A stretch of DNA of 41,437 bases from Rhodospirillaceae bacterium. Lineage in GTDB: Bacteria; Pseudomonadota; Alphaproteobacteria; Puniceispirillales; Puniceispirillaceae. Shown piece after piece: positions 1 to 13,092 of this stretch. The stretch is from the NCBI GenBank assembly GCA_011522725.1, contig WTIL01000032.1, forward strand, positions 1-41,437, given 5' to 3'. Below the pieces are notes generated by a model. It was given only the letters and a program-made list of their open reading frames with translations. It was not told the origin of the DNA and searched no databases. The first letter of the stretch is position 1, and the number at the start of each line of letters is the position of its first letter. The position numbers and the translations under genes are program-made.

Positions 1-55
1 AACCCCCGACCTACTCGGTGTAAACGAGTTGCTCTCCCAGCTGAGCTAACCACCC
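1..55 (-). tRNA. tRNA-Val (anticodon TAC), 3' part cut off by window start
   Basis: Reverse complement reads GGGTGGTTAGCTCAGCTGGGAGAGCAACTCGTTTACACCGAGTAGGTCGGGGGTT; D-arm present, anticodon loop TTTACAC closed by ACTCG/CGAGT. Confidence 0.9.
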
Positions 56-64
56 GGTCCGATA

Positions 65-79
65 CAGCCTTTCAGGCTG
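65..79. repeat. Short perfect hairpin CAGCCT-TTC-AGGCTG between hupB and tRNA-Val
   Basis: 6-bp perfect inverted repeat with 3-nt loop read directly. Confidence 0.5.
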
Positions 80-148
80 ACTGGCATGCCGCCAAATGAC
101 GACGCCGACCCTTATATCGGGCCGGCGTCGAAAAAGATAGGCAAAAAT

Positions 149-436
149 TTAGCTGTTCACAGCGTCCTTGAGCGGAGCGCCAGCCTTGAATTTCGGCTGT
201 TTGGAAGCAGCGATCTGGATGGCCTCGCCGGTACGCGGGTTGCGGCCGGTGGTTGCTGCACGGTGCGCCACGGAGAAAGTACCAAAACCGACAATACGAA
301 CCTCGCCGCCGCCCTTCAGAGCGCCTTCGATGCTGGAAAATACGGCGTCGACAGCGCGACCGGCATCAGCCTTGGTCAGGCCAGAGGAGTCAGCGACAGC
401 TGCAATAAGATCGTTTTTGTTCATGGGTACCCCCAA
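149..436 (-). CDS. hupB: DNA-binding protein HU
   Basis: [52 protein letters not shown]...[22 protein letters not shown] is canonical HU. The likely start is the internal MNKND (about 424). Confidence 0.97.
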   Translation of the reverse strand: MGVPMNKNDLIAAVADSSGLTKADAGRAVDAVFSSIEGALKGGGEVRIVGFGTFSVAHRAATTGRNPRTGEAIQIAASKQPKFKAGAPLKDAVNS

Positions 437-490
437 TATCTAGTTGGTTCAACGACATCAGGTGTACAGTGTTTCGGACAAAACACCAAG

Positions 491-530
491 AAAAAAGAAA
501 ACGCCCCAAGTTCAGAAAACCTAGGGCGTC
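491..530 (-). terminator. Rho-independent terminator downstream of lon
   Basis: Minus strand: ACGCCC TAGGTTTTCTGAACTT GGGGCGT followed by TTTCTTTTTT. Confidence 0.75.
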
Positions 531-548
531 CTTCAAATTTAGAGGGTT

Positions 549-2966
549 CTAATGCGCAGTGATGTCGTCGCTGCCACCGTTGGCATCGCCAATGGCGACC
601 GATGCGGCATCTTCGCCCGACCCACTAGATATGCCCACAGGCAGCGGCTCGCGCACCAGCGCCTCCGACAGCACCTCGTCAACCATGCCGACGGAAATGA
701 TCTCCAGCCCCTCCTTCACATTATCCGGAATCTCGGCCAGATCCTTCTCATTTTCCTTTGGAATCAACACTGTCTTCAAGCCGCCGCGTAGCGCCGCAAG
801 CAGCTTCTCCTTGAGACCGCCGATCGGAAGCACCCGTCCGCGAAGGGTGATCTCGCCGGTCATGGCGATATCACGGCGCACCTCGATGCCAGTCACGGCG
901 GACACAATCGAGGTGACCATGGCGACGCCCGCAGACGGACCGTCTTTCGGTGTCGCGCCTTCCGGAACATGGACATGAAGGTCGGTCTTGGCGAATTCCT
1001 CAAGATCGATACCGTAGGAGCCGGCGCGAGACTTGATGAAGAACTCTGCCGCCTGAATCGATTCTTTCATCACGTCGCCGAGCTTGCCGGTGGCGCTGAC
1101 CTTGCCCTTTCCGGGGACACGGACAGCCTCGACCTGCAGCAATTCACCGCCGACTTCGGTCCAGGCAAGGCCGGTGGTCACACCGACCTGGTCAGCATCC
1201 TCGATTTCGCCGAAACGGAACCGGATGACACCAAGAAATTCCTCGAGCCCGTCGCCATCGACCGTGATCGACTTGGCATCGCCGCTGACGATCTTGGTCA
1301 CGGTCTTGCGGGCGATCTTCGCCAGTTCGCGCTCAAGGCTGCGGACCCCGGCCTCGCGGGTGTAGTTGCGGATAATGCCGCGAATGGCGTCATCGGTCAC
1401 CGTGAGCTCGCCGTCTTTCAGGCCGTGATCCTTGATCTGGCGTCCCATCAGATGGCGTTTCGCGATTTCCAGCTTCTCGTCCTCTGTGTAGCCCGACAGC
1501 CGGATGATCTCCATCCGGTCGAGAAGCGGCTGTGGCATGTTCAGCGTGTTCGCGGTGGTGATGAAAAGCACGTTCGACAGGTCGAGGTCCAGCTCCATGT
1601 AATGGTCCTGGAAGGTGCTGTTCTGCGCCGGGTCGAGAACCTCCAGCAGAGCCGAACTCGGATCGCCGCGCCAGTCCGCGCCGAGCTTGTCGACCTCGTC
1701 CAGCAGGAACAGCGGGTTGTTTGTCTCGGCCTTTTTCAGGCTTTGCACGATCTTGCCGGGCATCGAGCCGATATAGGTCCTGCGGTGGCCGCGGATTTCG
1801 GCCTCGTCGCGAACCCCGCCAAGCGCCATGCGCACATATTTGCGCCCGGTGGCGCGCGCGATCGACTTGCCAAGCGAGGTCTTGCCGACTCCCGGAGGGC
1901 CGACAAGGCACAGGATCGGTCCCTTGACCGACTTTGTGCGCTGCTGCACGGCAAGAAATTCGATGATGCGGTCCTTGACCTTCTCCAGCCCGTAATGGTC
2001 GGCGTCGAGAATTTCGCGAGCCTTGTTGATGTCTTTCTTCAGCCGGCTGGATTTCTGCCACGGCACGGCGAGAATCCAGTCGAGATAGTTGCGGACGACG
2101 GTCGCCTCGGCGCTCATCGGGCCCATGTTCTTGAGCTTGCGCAGCTCGGCATCCGCCTTTTCGCGGGCGGCTTGCGGCATCTTCGCCTCTTCAAGCTGGG
2201 CCTCGAGCTCTTCCAGCTCGCCCCGTCCGTCTTCGCCGTCGCCGAGCTCCTTCTGGATGGCCTTCATCTGCTCGTTCAGATAATACTCGCGCTGCGTCTT
2301 CTCCATCTGCCGCTTGACGCGGTTGCGGACACGCTTTTCCACCTGCAGCGCGCCGATCTCCTCTTCCATCAGCTGGAAGATGCGCTCAAGCCGCTGATGG
2401 ATGTCGAGATGCTCCAGAAGCTCTTGTTTTTCCTCGATTTTGATAGCCAGATGCGAGGCGATCATGTCGGCGATCTTGTCGGCCTCGGTGACTTGCTCGA
2501 TGGCGCTGAGGACTTCCGATGCGACCTTCTTGTTGAACTTGATGTACTGGTCGAACTGCTGCACAGCGGCGCGTGCCAGGCCTTCGGTGTCAGCACCGAG
2601 ATAGCCATCCTGCTCGAGAATTTCCGCATCGACAGCAAGAAAACCGTCATTCGAGTTCAGCGACTGCGGGTCGATCACCACGCGCTCGCCGCCTTCGACA
2701 AGCACCTTCACGGCGCCGTCCGGCAGTTTCAGCAGCTGCAGGATCGATCCGACCGTACCGATGGTGTACAGGCCGTCAGCGTCCGGATCCTCGGTATCGG
2801 CTTCCTTCTGGGTCACCAGGATGATCTGCTTGTCCTCGGCCATCACGGCCTCCAGCGCGCGGATCGACTTCTCGCGGCCGACAAACAACGGCACGATCAT
2901 GTGCGGGAATACGACAATATCGCGAAGAGGCAGGACCGGGAGGGTGATCATCGCTCCGTCTGACAT
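549..2966 (-). CDS. lon: ATP-dependent endopeptidase Lon
   Basis: 805 aa; Walker [16 protein letters not shown], proteolytic site motif [11 protein letters not shown]. Confidence 0.98.
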   Translation of the reverse strand: MSDGAMITLPVLPLRDIVVFPHMIVPLFVGREKSIRALEAVMAEDKQIILVTQKEADTEDPDADGLYTIGTVGSILQLLKLPDGAVKVLVEGGERVVIDPQSLNSNDGFLAVDAEILEQDGYLGADTEGLARAAVQQFDQYIKFNKKVASEVLSAIEQVTEADKIADMIASHLAIKIEEKQELLEHLDIHQRLERIFQLMEEEIGALQVEKRVRNRVKRQMEKTQREYYLNEQMKAIQKELGDGEDGRGELEELEAQLEEAKMPQAAREKADAELRKLKNMGPMSAEATVVRNYLDWILAVPWQKSSRLKKDINKAREILDADHYGLEKVKDRIIEFLAVQQRTKSVKGPILCLVGPPGVGKTSLGKSIARATGRKYVRMALGGVRDEAEIRGHRRTYIGSMPGKIVQSLKKAETNNPLFLLDEVDKLGADWRGDPSSALLEVLDPAQNSTFQDHYMELDLDLSNVLFITTANTLNMPQPLLDRMEIIRLSGYTEDEKLEIAKRHLMGRQIKDHGLKDGELTVTDDAIRGIIRNYTREAGVRSLERELAKIARKTVTKIVSGDAKSITVDGDGLEEFLGVIRFRFGEIEDADQVGVTTGLAWTEVGGELLQVEAVRVPGKGKVSATGKLGDVMKESIQAAEFFIKSRAGSYGIDLEEFAKTDLHVHVPEGATPKDGPSAGVAMVTSIVSAVTGIEVRRDIAMTGEITLRGRVLPIGGLKEKLLAALRGGLKTVLIPKENEKDLAEIPDNVKEGLEIISVGMVDEVLSEALVREPLPVGISSGSGEDAASVAIGDANGGSDDITAH

Positions 2967-3233
2967 CTATGTCTCCTTGTTTCGCCGGTATGGCAGGAAG
3001 CCTCGCGGCGGGCACTTCAAAACAACGGATTATCTGTACACCAGATATGGTGGCGGCCAGGGCGACCGTCAACCGGCCAGACAGCCGGTCAGCCCGTGAA
3101 TTTCGTGAAGAATATACCAATAAACACTTCACCGAGACCACTTTCGACGGAAAGACGCGATGAATCGTCACGCAGGCCTGTGAAAGGCGCTGAGTAGCGG
3201 TTTATTCGATATCTGGTGAATCCAGGAGCTGGA

Positions 3234-4496
<1,263 letters not shown>

Positions 4497-4646
4497 GGTG
4501 TGGCTCCTCGCGTCGCAGTAAAGCGCACCGGGGGCAGTGCGCACATGCAGTCTATGTGGGCTTACGGTTTCGATTCAACGATATTCTTGGACCGGCCCTG
4601 ACAGCCAGCCTGCAATTCACATACCGAAACCGGAATTTGGATGAAA

Positions 4647-5273
4647 TCAGCTGTCGCCTTCCGGCGTCGGGCGCTTCTCGACGACGGAGTCGATCAGGCC
4701 GAATTGCTGCGCGTCATCGGCGGTCATGAAGGTGTCACGCTCCATGATTTTCTCGATTTGTTTCAGCGTCTTGCCGGTATGCTTCTCATAGATTCCGTTG
4801 AGGCGGCGACGCAGGTCGAGAATTTCCTTGGCATGGATCTCGATGTCGCTGGCCTGGCCCTGGAACCCGCCGCTCGGCTGGTGCGTCATAATGCGCGCGT
4901 TCGGCAGGCTGAAACGCTTGCCCGCGGCTCCCGCCGTCAGCAGCAGCGAGCCCATCGAGGCCGCCTGGCCGATGCAGACGGTGGATACATCCGGGCGGAT
5001 ATATTCCATCGTGTCGTAGATCGCGAGGCCGGAGGTCACGATGCCGCCCGGCGAGTTGATGTACATCGCGATGTCCTTGGTCGGATTTTCCGACTCTAGG
5101 AAAAGAAGCTGCGAGCATACCAGCGAGGCGACGCCGTCATCGATCGGTCCGGTGAGGAAGATGATGCGCTCCTTCAGGAGGCGCGAGAAAATGTCATAGG
5201 CACGCTCGCCGCGGCTCGTCTGCTCGACGACCATCGGGACAAGGTTTGCCATCGGCTGATCAAACTCGCTCAT
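4647..5273 (-). CDS. clpP: ClpP protease subunit
   Basis: 208 aa; catalytic context [11 protein letters not shown] and [20 protein letters not shown]. Confidence 0.97.
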   Translation of the reverse strand: MSEFDQPMANLVPMVVEQTSRGERAYDIFSRLLKERIIFLTGPIDDGVASLVCSQLLFLESENPTKDIAMYINSPGGIVTSGLAIYDTMEYIRPDVSTVCIGQAASMGSLLLTAGAAGKRFSLPNARIMTHQPSGGFQGQASDIEIHAKEILDLRRRLNGIYEKHTGKTLKQIEKIMERDTFMTADDAQQFGLIDSVVEKRPTPEGDS

Positions 5274-5304
5274 CTCTCATCTCCTCGCTACGGCGTCTCG
5301 CCGG

Positions 5305-6816
5305 TCAGGACTTTTTCTTGGCGGCCTTCTTTGCGGCCCCCTTCTTGGCAGCCGCCTTTTTCGGTGCCGCCTTCTTCGCCGCGGCTTTCTTCGCCGCTGC
5401 CTTCTTGGCGGCCTTCTTGGCCGGCTTCTTCTTGGCCGCGGCCTCGCCCTCGCCCTCTTCCGGGGCGGCATAGAGCGTTTCCACGTCCGTCTGTACTTCG
5501 GTTACATTTGCCATCTCGAGGATGAAATCAACCGTCTTGTCCTCGAAAATCGGACCGGCGAGCTGCTGCATCGCCTGTTCGTTCTTCTGGAAATACTCGA
5601 GAACCATCTGTTCCTGCCCGGGATAGCGGCGGGCTTCCTCGAATACGGCCTGGCGGGTGTCCTCGTCAGTCACCTCGATATTGTTGACACGGCCGATCTC
5701 GGTCAGAAGCAGGCCGAGACGAACGCGCCGCTCGGCCACCATCTTGGCTTCGGCCTTGGCGTCGTCATCCATGCCCTCGTCGGCCGCCGGGTGCTCATGA
5801 TCATGATCGTGATCATGGTCATGGTCATGGTCATGATCGTGCGCGGCAGGCGCATTCGGGTTCATCGCGCGGGCGACATTCTCGTATTCGGACTTGTAAA
5901 GCGACGGCGGCACGTCGAATTCCTCGCCGGTTGCCAGCGCATCGAGGACGTTTTTCTTCAGCGCCTGGCGCAGCGCGGTCGCGTGCTGGCCGTTGATCTG
6001 GCCGGCGACTGCCTCGCGCAGGCCGGCAAGGTCTTCAAAACCAAGGTTCTGGCCAAGCTGGTCATCGATGGAGGCCTCGCCCTTTTCACGGAGTTCCTTG
6101 ACGGTCACCTCGAACACGGCCGGCTTGCCGGCAAGATGCGCTGCCTGATACTCCTCGGGGAAGGACACGTTCACGTCGCGGGTCTCGCCGGCCTTTGCGC
6201 CGACAAGGCCGTCCTCAAAGCCCGGGATGAAGCTGTTGGAGCCGAGCTCCAGCGAATGCCCCTCGGCAGCGCCGCCCTCGAACGCCTCGCCGTCGATGCG
6301 GCCGATGAAGTCGATCACGACGACATCGCCGGCCTTTGCGGCGCGCTTGGCGGTGACTTCGACGGTCGGGCGGTTGCTGTCGGCGATGTTCTTCAGCGCC
6401 TCGTCGATTTCCGCGTCACCTGCCTCGAGCGTCGGGCGCTCGATGTCGAGCTTTGCGAGGTCGGGCATGGTGATGGCAGGCATGATCTCGCATGACAGGG
6501 CCGCCTCGAGGTCCTTGCCATCCTCATAGCTGGTGATCTCGACGCTTGGCTGGCTTGCCAAGCGGAGCTCGTTGTTTTCGATGGCCTGGCGCGCACCCTC
6601 GTCGAGCGCGTTCTTCATGGCCTCGCCCTGAACCTGCGGGCCGAAGCGCGACTTCACCACCGACATCGGCACTTTGCCCGGGCGGAAGCCCGGCATGTTG
6701 ACGGTAGTTGCAAGCTCGGCGAGCTTTGCCGCGACCTGTTCGTCGATTTCGGCTGCCGAAATGACAATGGCATATTCGCGGATCAGGCCCTCGGCCCTGG
6801 TTTCAGAAATCTTCAT
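5305..6816 (-). CDS. tig: Trigger factor with internal His-Asp repeat and C-terminal Lys/Ala-rich tail
   Basis: MKISETRAEGLIREYAIVISAAEIDEQVAAKLAELATTVNMPGFRPGKVPMSVVKSRFG plus FKBP-type domain (GDVVVIDFIGRIDGEAFEGG). Start at 6816; the provided ORF extends upstream through tRNA genes. Confidence 0.95.
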   Translation of the reverse strand: MKISETRAEGLIREYAIVISAAEIDEQVAAKLAELATTVNMPGFRPGKVPMSVVKSRFGPQVQGEAMKNALDEGARQAIENNELRLASQPSVEITSYEDGKDLEAALSCEIMPAITMPDLAKLDIERPTLEAGDAEIDEALKNIADSNRPTVEVTAKRAAKAGDVVVIDFIGRIDGEAFEGGAAEGHSLELGSNSFIPGFEDGLVGAKAGETRDVNVSFPEEYQAAHLAGKPAVFEVTVKELREKGEASIDDQLGQNLGFEDLAGLREAVAGQINGQHATALRQALKKNVLDALATGEEFDVPPSLYKSEYENVARAMNPNAPAAHDHDHDHDHDHDHDHEHPAADEGMDDDAKAEAKMVAERRVRLGLLLTEIGRVNNIEVTDEDTRQAVFEEARRYPGQEQMVLEYFQKNEQAMQQLAGPIFEDKTVDFILEMANVTEVQTDVETLYAAPEEGEGEAAAKKKPAKKAAKKAAAKKAAAKKAAPKKAAAKKGAAKKAAKKKS

Positions 6817-6935
6817 CGAACCTTTTTCCTCTGCAAGAGACGGCTCCCCGATGCCACAACCCTCTTTGGCGACAGGGCCGTCTGGCAACCGGGTCGGTAA
6901 CCGGCGTGAATGTCCGCCGGTGACGGACGTGAACC

Positions 6936-7020
<85 letters not shown>

Positions 7021-7074
7021 AGCGTAGAGCCCGCGCGGCACGAAGCGACGGATGACGCCCCATGCCGGGAGAAG

Positions 7075-7152
7075 TGGGGCGAGTGACCGGTTTCGAACCG
7101 GCGACCTCCAGTGCCACAAACTGGCGCTCTAACCAACTGAGCTACACCCGCC
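7075..7152 (-). tRNA. tRNA-His (anticodon GTG), CCA encoded
   Basis: GGCGGGTGTAGCTCAGTTGGTTAGAGCGCCAGTTTGTGGCACTGGAGGTCGCCGGTTCGAAACCGGTCACTCGCCCCA on minus strand; extra 5' G typical of tRNA-His. Confidence 0.95.
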
Positions 7153-7465
7153 ATCGCATTGATCCGGCGGGCGCGGGACGAGCCCCTGACACCTGCCTGA
7201 AATGCAGGGCCGGACATTAGCCGAGCCAATGGTCCCGCGCAAGTCCGATTTGCCGGTTTTCTGCGAATGGATACCGGCCGACCGAGCTAGCCAAAAATCC
7301 AAGCCGGAGCAAGGGATTTTCCAGTCAATCCAATCTGCCAAAGCGGAGGCGAAAGGCGCGACCAATTGACTGCCGCAGACAGCCCGCTGCCCTCTTGCCG
7401 GGCAGGGTTGATTGCCGCAGAGTGAAGGTGATGGTCCGCTGGGCCTCCCCGGCACGGAGTGACAA

Positions 7466-10400
7466 TTGATGGCACCGGACGACGCAAAGCCCCTCTCGGC
7501 CGCCACGCCGGGCGATGCCGTCGGCGCGTCCGCTCCGCCACCGCTGGACAGCCGGTATACCCAGTCATCGGGCCGCGTCTTCATGACCGGAACACAGGCG
7601 CTGGTGCGCATGTTGCTGGACCAGGCACGCCTCGACGCGGCGGCGGGGCTGGCCACCGGCGGGCTGGTATCTGGCTATCGCGGCTCGCCGCTCGCCACCT
7701 TCGATGTCGAGCTGTGGCGCGCCAACCGGCATCTCGACGGCCACAAGATCGATTTCCTGCCGGCCGTGAACGAGGATATGGCCGCCACCATCATGGCCGG
7801 CGCGCAGCAGGCGGAACAGCAGCCATCGACGACCGTGGACGGGGTCTTCGGGCTCTGGTACGGCAAGGGACCCGGCGTCGACAGGTCGGGCGACGCCATC
7901 AAGCACGGCAACATGTATGGCAGCTCGCCGAACGGCGGCGTGCTGATGATGGCCGGCGATGACCATGGCTGTGTCTCCTCGACCATCTCGCACCAGTCCG
8001 AATACGGGTTCATCGGCGCCTCGCTCCCGGTCCTGAACCCGGCCACCATCGACGAGCTGATCTCCTTCGGGCTGTTCGGCTTCGCCCTGTCCCGCTATTC
8101 CGGGCTGTGGGTGGGCATGAAATCCATCGCCGAGCTGATCGAGGCCGGAGCCTCGGTCGATCTTGCGCCGCTCCCCGCCTTCGCGCGCCCACCGCTGGCC
8201 AACACCGCCGACGGGCTGCACATCCGCTGGCCGGATGCGCCGGGGTTGCATCTGGAAGACAGGATGGAGGCCAAGCTGGACGCTGCCGCCATTTTCGCCG
8301 CGGCAAATCCGGTCGACCGTGTGATCCATGGCAATGACGATGCCCGCATCGGATTTGTCACCACCGGCAAGGCGCATGGCGACCTGATGGAAACGCTCCG
8401 CCTTCTTGGGCTGGACAGCGCCGCCTGCCGCGAGCTCGGCATCGATATCTACAAGATCGGCCTTGCCTGGCCGATCGAGGAACAGGGCGCCGCCGCCTTC
8501 ATGCGCGGCAAGACGGAAATCATCGTCGTCGAGGAAAAGCGCGGCATTGTCGAGGAGCAGATCCGATCGCTGGCGACGCGCATCGGCCCGGTTCGCCCCG
8601 AACACATCACCGGCAAGTCAGGGCCTGACGGCGGCCGTTTCATCCCGTCCACCGGCGAGCTGTCGCCGGACCTGCTGCTGCCCATGGTGGCGGCGCGGCT
8701 GGATGCGCATTGCACCGGCCGCGATTTTTGCGGGCGGGCGACCGCGCTCGTGCCGCCGCCATCGCGCCAGAACAGCCCCGCCTTTCCGCAGCGCGCGCCG
8801 CATTTCTGTTCGGGCTGCCCGCATAACAGCTCGACAAAGGTGCCGGAGGGATCGGAGTCCCTAGCCGGGATCGGCTGCCATTTCCTGGTCACGCTGATGG
8901 ACCGGGATGCCAAATATGTCTGCCAGATGGGCGGCGAAGGCGGCAGCTGGGTCGGCACCAGCCGGTTCAACGGCAACCGGCACATCTTCCAGAATATCGG
9001 CGACGGCACCTGGTTCCATTCCGGCTCGCTCGCCATCCGCCAGGCGGTGGCTGCCGAAACCAACATCACCTTCAAGATCCTGTACAATGACGCGGTTGCG
9101 ATGACCGGCGGCCAGTCGGTGGACGGCCAGTTGTCGCCGGCAGGTGTCGCGCACAGCTGCCACGCGGAAGGCGTGCAGCGGATCGCCCTCGTCACTGATG
9201 ATCTGGACAGTGTCTCGCGCCGCGATTTCCCGGCGCTGACCAGTTTCCACGACCGGGCGGAGATGGACGCGCTGCAGCGCGAGCTGCGCGATCATGCGGG
9301 CGTTTCGGTCCTGATCTACAGCCAGACATGCGCCACGGAAAAACGCCGCCGCCGCAAGCGCGGGAAGATGGAGGACCCGGACCGTTATGTCGTCATCAAC
9401 GAAGAGGTCTGCGAGGGATGCGGCGACTGTTCGGTGGCATCGAATTGCCTGAGCGTCGAGCCGGTGGACACGCCGCTGGGGCGCAAGCGCCGGGTCAACC
9501 TGTCCAGCTGCAACAAGGATTTCACCTGCCTCGACGGATTCTGCCCCAGCTTCGTGACGGTCGAGGGGCCGCGCCGCGCCGCCTCGGCAGATGAAAGCAG
9601 GCTTCCCGATATCGAAACGGCAATGGCGGCATTGCCCGCCCCGGCCCTGCCGAAGACTGACGCGCCCTATGACATCCTGGTGACCGGCGTCGGAGGCACC
9701 GGTGTCACCACAATCGGGGCGGTGCTGTCGATGGCGGCGCATCTCGACGGCACCGCGACAACCCTGCTGAATTTCTCCGGCCTGGCGCAGAAATTCGGCG
9801 CCGTGATGAGCTTTGTCAGGCTGGCGGACAGCCCCGGCATGCTGCACCAGACACGGATCGCTGCCGCATCGGCGGATGCGCTGATCGGATGCGATGCCGT
9901 GGTATCGGCCTCGCCGGCGGCGATGAAGACCTATCGAAAGGGCACGGCCGCCATTCTCAACCTCGCCGAGATGACCACCGGCGAGATTGTCCGCAACCGC
10001 GATCTGGACCTGCAGATGGATGACAGGCTGGCCGCCATAGCAGGCGCCTGCGGCAGTGACGCCGTCGAGGGATTCGACGCCAATGCCATCGCCGAGACGC
10101 TGCTGGGTGACACGGTCTATGCCAACATGATGATGCTCGGCGCCGCCTGGCAGGCCGGGCATATCCCGGTCTCGGCCCACGCCATCGGACAGGCGATCAC
10201 GCTGAACGGGGTCAAGGTCAGGGAAAACCGCCTTGCCTTCGATCTCGGCAGGCTGATGCGGGGCAATCCGGACATCGTGCGCGCCGGCATCACGCCGCCG
10301 GTATCCGGCCGGCCGGCCGAGACATTCGCCGACATCCTGTCCGACCGCTGCGCCAGGCTGACCGATTATCAGAACGCCGCCTATGCCGCCCGCTACCGCG

Positions 10401-10954
10401 CCGATGTCGAGGCGTTCGCCGCCCGCTGCACCGACGAGGCGCTGCGCTGCATCGTGGCGCGCCAGCTGCACCGGATGATGGCCTACAAGGACGAGTACGA
10501 GGTCGCGCGCCTTCACAGTTCGGCGCGCTTCCGCGAAAAGCTGGAGTCAGGCTTTGTTCCGGGCTTCAGGACCGCGAACCATCTGGTCGTGCCCTTCATC
10601 ACCCGGGCGCGCGACGGCCGCGGCCGCCCGAAAAAGACCGAGACGCGGATGATGCAGCACCTGTTCCCGCTGCTGGCACGCCTGAAACGGCTTCGCGGCA
10701 CCGCATTCGACCCGTTCGCCTGGCAGCATGAACGGCGCGTCGAACGCGGCCTGATCGGCTGGTATCTCGGCCTGATGGCGCAATATGATCCTGCCGACGA
10801 CGCAGACAGTTGGCGCGGCATCCTCGGCGCGGCGTCTGAAATTCGCGGCTTCGGGCCGGTGAAAATGGCCGCTATCGAGACCGTTAAGGCATCTGTAGAG
10901 AACCGGCTTGCGGACCGGCTTGCGGACCGGCTCGCGGACCGTCAGGCAGGCTGA
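7466..10954 (+). CDS. Fused indolepyruvate ferredoxin oxidoreductase (alpha/gamma fusion)
   Basis: 1162 aa; FCSGCPHNSSTKVPEGS, ferredoxin-like NEEVCEGCGDCSVASNC, gamma-type domain DILVTGVGGTGVTTIGAVLSMAAHLDG. Confidence 0.93.
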   Translation: MMAPDDAKPLSAATPGDAVGASAPPPLDSRYTQSSGRVFMTGTQALVRMLLDQARLDAAAGLATGGLVSGYRGSPLATFDVELWRANRHLDGHKIDFLPAVNEDMAATIMAGAQQAEQQPSTTVDGVFGLWYGKGPGVDRSGDAIKHGNMYGSSPNGGVLMMAGDDHGCVSSTISHQSEYGFIGASLPVLNPATIDELISFGLFGFALSRYSGLWVGMKSIAELIEAGASVDLAPLPAFARPPLANTADGLHIRWPDAPGLHLEDRMEAKLDAAAIFAAANPVDRVIHGNDDARIGFVTTGKAHGDLMETLRLLGLDSAACRELGIDIYKIGLAWPIEEQGAAAFMRGKTEIIVVEEKRGIVEEQIRSLATRIGPVRPEHITGKSGPDGGRFIPSTGELSPDLLLPMVAARLDAHCTGRDFCGRATALVPPPSRQNSPAFPQRAPHFCSGCPHNSSTKVPEGSESLAGIGCHFLVTLMDRDAKYVCQMGGEGGSWVGTSRFNGNRHIFQNIGDGTWFHSGSLAIRQAVAAETNITFKILYNDAVAMTGGQSVDGQLSPAGVAHSCHAEGVQRIALVTDDLDSVSRRDFPALTSFHDRAEMDALQRELRDHAGVSVLIYSQTCATEKRRRRKRGKMEDPDRYVVINEEVCEGCGDCSVASNCLSVEPVDTPLGRKRRVNLSSCNKDFTCLDGFCPSFVTVEGPRRAASADESRLPDIETAMAALPAPALPKTDAPYDILVTGVGGTGVTTIGAVLSMAAHLDGTATTLLNFSGLAQKFGAVMSFVRLADSPGMLHQTRIAAASADALIGCDAVVSASPAAMKTYRKGTAAILNLAEMTTGEIVRNRDLDLQMDDRLAAIAGACGSDAVEGFDANAIAETLLGDTVYANMMMLGAAWQAGHIPVSAHAIGQAITLNGVKVRENRLAFDLGRLMRGNPDIVRAGITPPVSGRPAETFADILSDRCARLTDYQNAAYAARYRADVEAFAARCTDEALRCIVARQLHRMMAYKDEYEVARLHSSARFREKLESGFVPGFRTANHLVVPFITRARDGRGRPKKTETRMMQHLFPLLARLKRLRGTAFDPFAWQHERRVERGLIGWYLGLMAQYDPADDADSWRGILGAASEIRGFGPVKMAAIETVKASVENRLADRLADRLADRQAG
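10903..10938 (+). repeat. 12-bp tandem repeat x3 (CCGGCTTGCGGA) at the 3' end of the oxidoreductase gene
   Basis: CCGGCTTGCGGA CCGGCTTGCGGA CCGGCTCGCGGA; encodes the NRLADRLADRLADR tail. Confidence 0.9.
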
Positions 10955-10985
10955 CACCCGGCGTTCAGAACCGCCGAGACCGGAA

Positions 10986-11519
<534 letters not shown>

Positions 11520-11615
11520 TCCGCCCGGCACACGGCCCGTGAGGCCATCCCCGACAGACGCCGGCCCGCCGGCACATTAATCAAGACGACCCCAAGACGA
11601 ATGGAAGGAACCCCC

Positions 11616-13025
11616 ATGTCTGACGCAAAAGCCATCATGGAAATGATCAAGGAGAACGACATCACCTATGTCGACCTCCGTTTCACCGACCCGCGCGGCA
11701 AGATGCAGCACGTGACCCAGCACATCGACACCATCGATGAAGAGAGCCTCGCCGAAGGCTTCATGTTCGACGGCTCGTCGATCGCCGGCTGGAAGGCCAT
11801 CAACGAATCCGACATGACGCTGATGCCCGACCTGTATCGCTGCTATGTCGACCCGTTCTTCGCGCAGCCGACCCTGGCGCTGTTCTGCGACGTCCTCGAG
11901 CCGAGCACCGGCGAGGCCTATTCGCGCGACCCGCGCAGCACCGCCAAGGCAGCCCTGGCCCACATGGAAGCCGCCGGCCTCGGCGACACCGCCTTCTTCG
12001 GCCCGGAAGCCGAATTCTTCATCTTCGAGGATGTGAAGATCGATGTGTCGATGAACCGCGCCATGTACGCCGTCGATTCCGTCGAGGGCCCGTACAACAG
12101 CGCCCGCGATTATGAAGAGGGCAACCTCGGCCATCGTCCGGGCGTCAAGGGCGGCTACTTCCCGGTCCCGCCGATCGACAGCGGCCAGGACATCCGCGGC
12201 GAAATGCTCTCGGTCATGGCCGACATGGGCGTTCCGGTCGAGAAGCACCACCACGAGGTGGCACCGTCGCAGCACGAGCTCGGCATGAAGTTCGGCACCC
12301 TCATCGAGACCGCCGACAACCTGCAGCTCTACAAGTACAGCGTGCATCAGGTCGCAGCGGCCTACGGCCTGTCCGCCACTTTCCTGCCGAAGCCGATCGC
12401 CGGCGACAACGGCTCGGGCATGCATGTGCACCAGTCGATCTGGAAGGACGGCAAGCCGCTCTTCGCGGGCAACCAGTATGCCGACCTGTCGGAAATGGCC
12501 CTGTTCTACATCGGCGGCATCATCAAGCACGCCAAGTCGCTGAACGCCTTCACCAACGCGTCGACCAACAGCTACAAGCGCCTGATCCCGGGTTATGAGG
12601 CACCTGTGCTTCTGGCCTACTCCTCGCGCAACCGCTCGGCTTCCTGCCGGATCCCGCACGTGAACTCGCCGAACGGCAAGCGCGTCGAGGTCCGTTTCCC
12701 GGACGCCACCGCGAACCCGTACCTGGCCTTCTCGGCGATGCTGATGGCCGGCCTCGACGGCATCCAGAACAAGATCCATCCGGGCGATGCCATGGACAAG
12801 GACCTGTACGACCTGCCGGCCGAGGAACTGGCCCAGATCCCGACCGTCTGCGCATCGCTGCGCGAGGCGCTCGAGAGCCTCAGCGCCGACCGTGCGTACC
12901 TGACCCAGGGCAATGTCTTCACCGACGACCAGATCGATGCCTATATCGAGCTGAAGATGGAAGAGGTCATCGCGCTGGAGCACACCCCGCATCCGGTCGA
13001 GTTCCAGATGTACTACTCGGCCTAG
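11616..13025 (+). CDS. glnA: Glutamine synthetase type I
   Basis: [60 protein letters not shown]. Start set at [10 protein letters not shown]; the provided ORF starts at 11601. Confidence 0.98.
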   Translation: MSDAKAIMEMIKENDITYVDLRFTDPRGKMQHVTQHIDTIDEESLAEGFMFDGSSIAGWKAINESDMTLMPDLYRCYVDPFFAQPTLALFCDVLEPSTGEAYSRDPRSTAKAALAHMEAAGLGDTAFFGPEAEFFIFEDVKIDVSMNRAMYAVDSVEGPYNSARDYEEGNLGHRPGVKGGYFPVPPIDSGQDIRGEMLSVMADMGVPVEKHHHEVAPSQHELGMKFGTLIETADNLQLYKYSVHQVAAAYGLSATFLPKPIAGDNGSGMHVHQSIWKDGKPLFAGNQYADLSEMALFYIGGIIKHAKSLNAFTNASTNSYKRLIPGYEAPVLLAYSSRNRSASCRIPHVNSPNGKRVEVRFPDATANPYLAFSAMLMAGLDGIQNKIHPGDAMDKDLYDLPAEELAQIPTVCASLREALESLSADRAYLTQGNVFTDDQIDAYIELKMEEVIALEHTPHPVEFQMYYSA

Positions 13026-13092
13026 GGCCGGGAAGTCCGCCGGGCAGTCCGCCGCCCCGGCCAACCGGCCGGGCGGACGACCCCAGAACAGC

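Noticed and set aside
101-129. GACGCCG ... CGGCGTC stem downstream of hupB as a rho-independent terminator
   Set aside because: No T-tract following the stem on the minus strand; it could be a 3' stem but evidence is weak.
969-2963. 664-aa plus-strand ORF opposite lon
   Set aside because: Mirror ORF caused by GC-rich codon bias over the well-conserved Lon frame; no recognisable domain.
3072-3089. ACCGGC-CAGACA-GCCGGT dyad as a terminator between clpX and lon
   Set aside because: Short stem and no T-run on either strand; not supported as a terminator.
5795-5845. CATGAT/CATGGT array as a CRISPR-like repeat
   Set aside because: Units are 6 bp, contiguous, without spacers, and in frame inside tig; it is a coding microsatellite.
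8861-10516. 551-aa minus-strand ORF opposite the indolepyruvate oxidoreductase
   Set aside because: Antisense shadow of a conserved coding frame; His/Arg/Gly-rich with no motifs.
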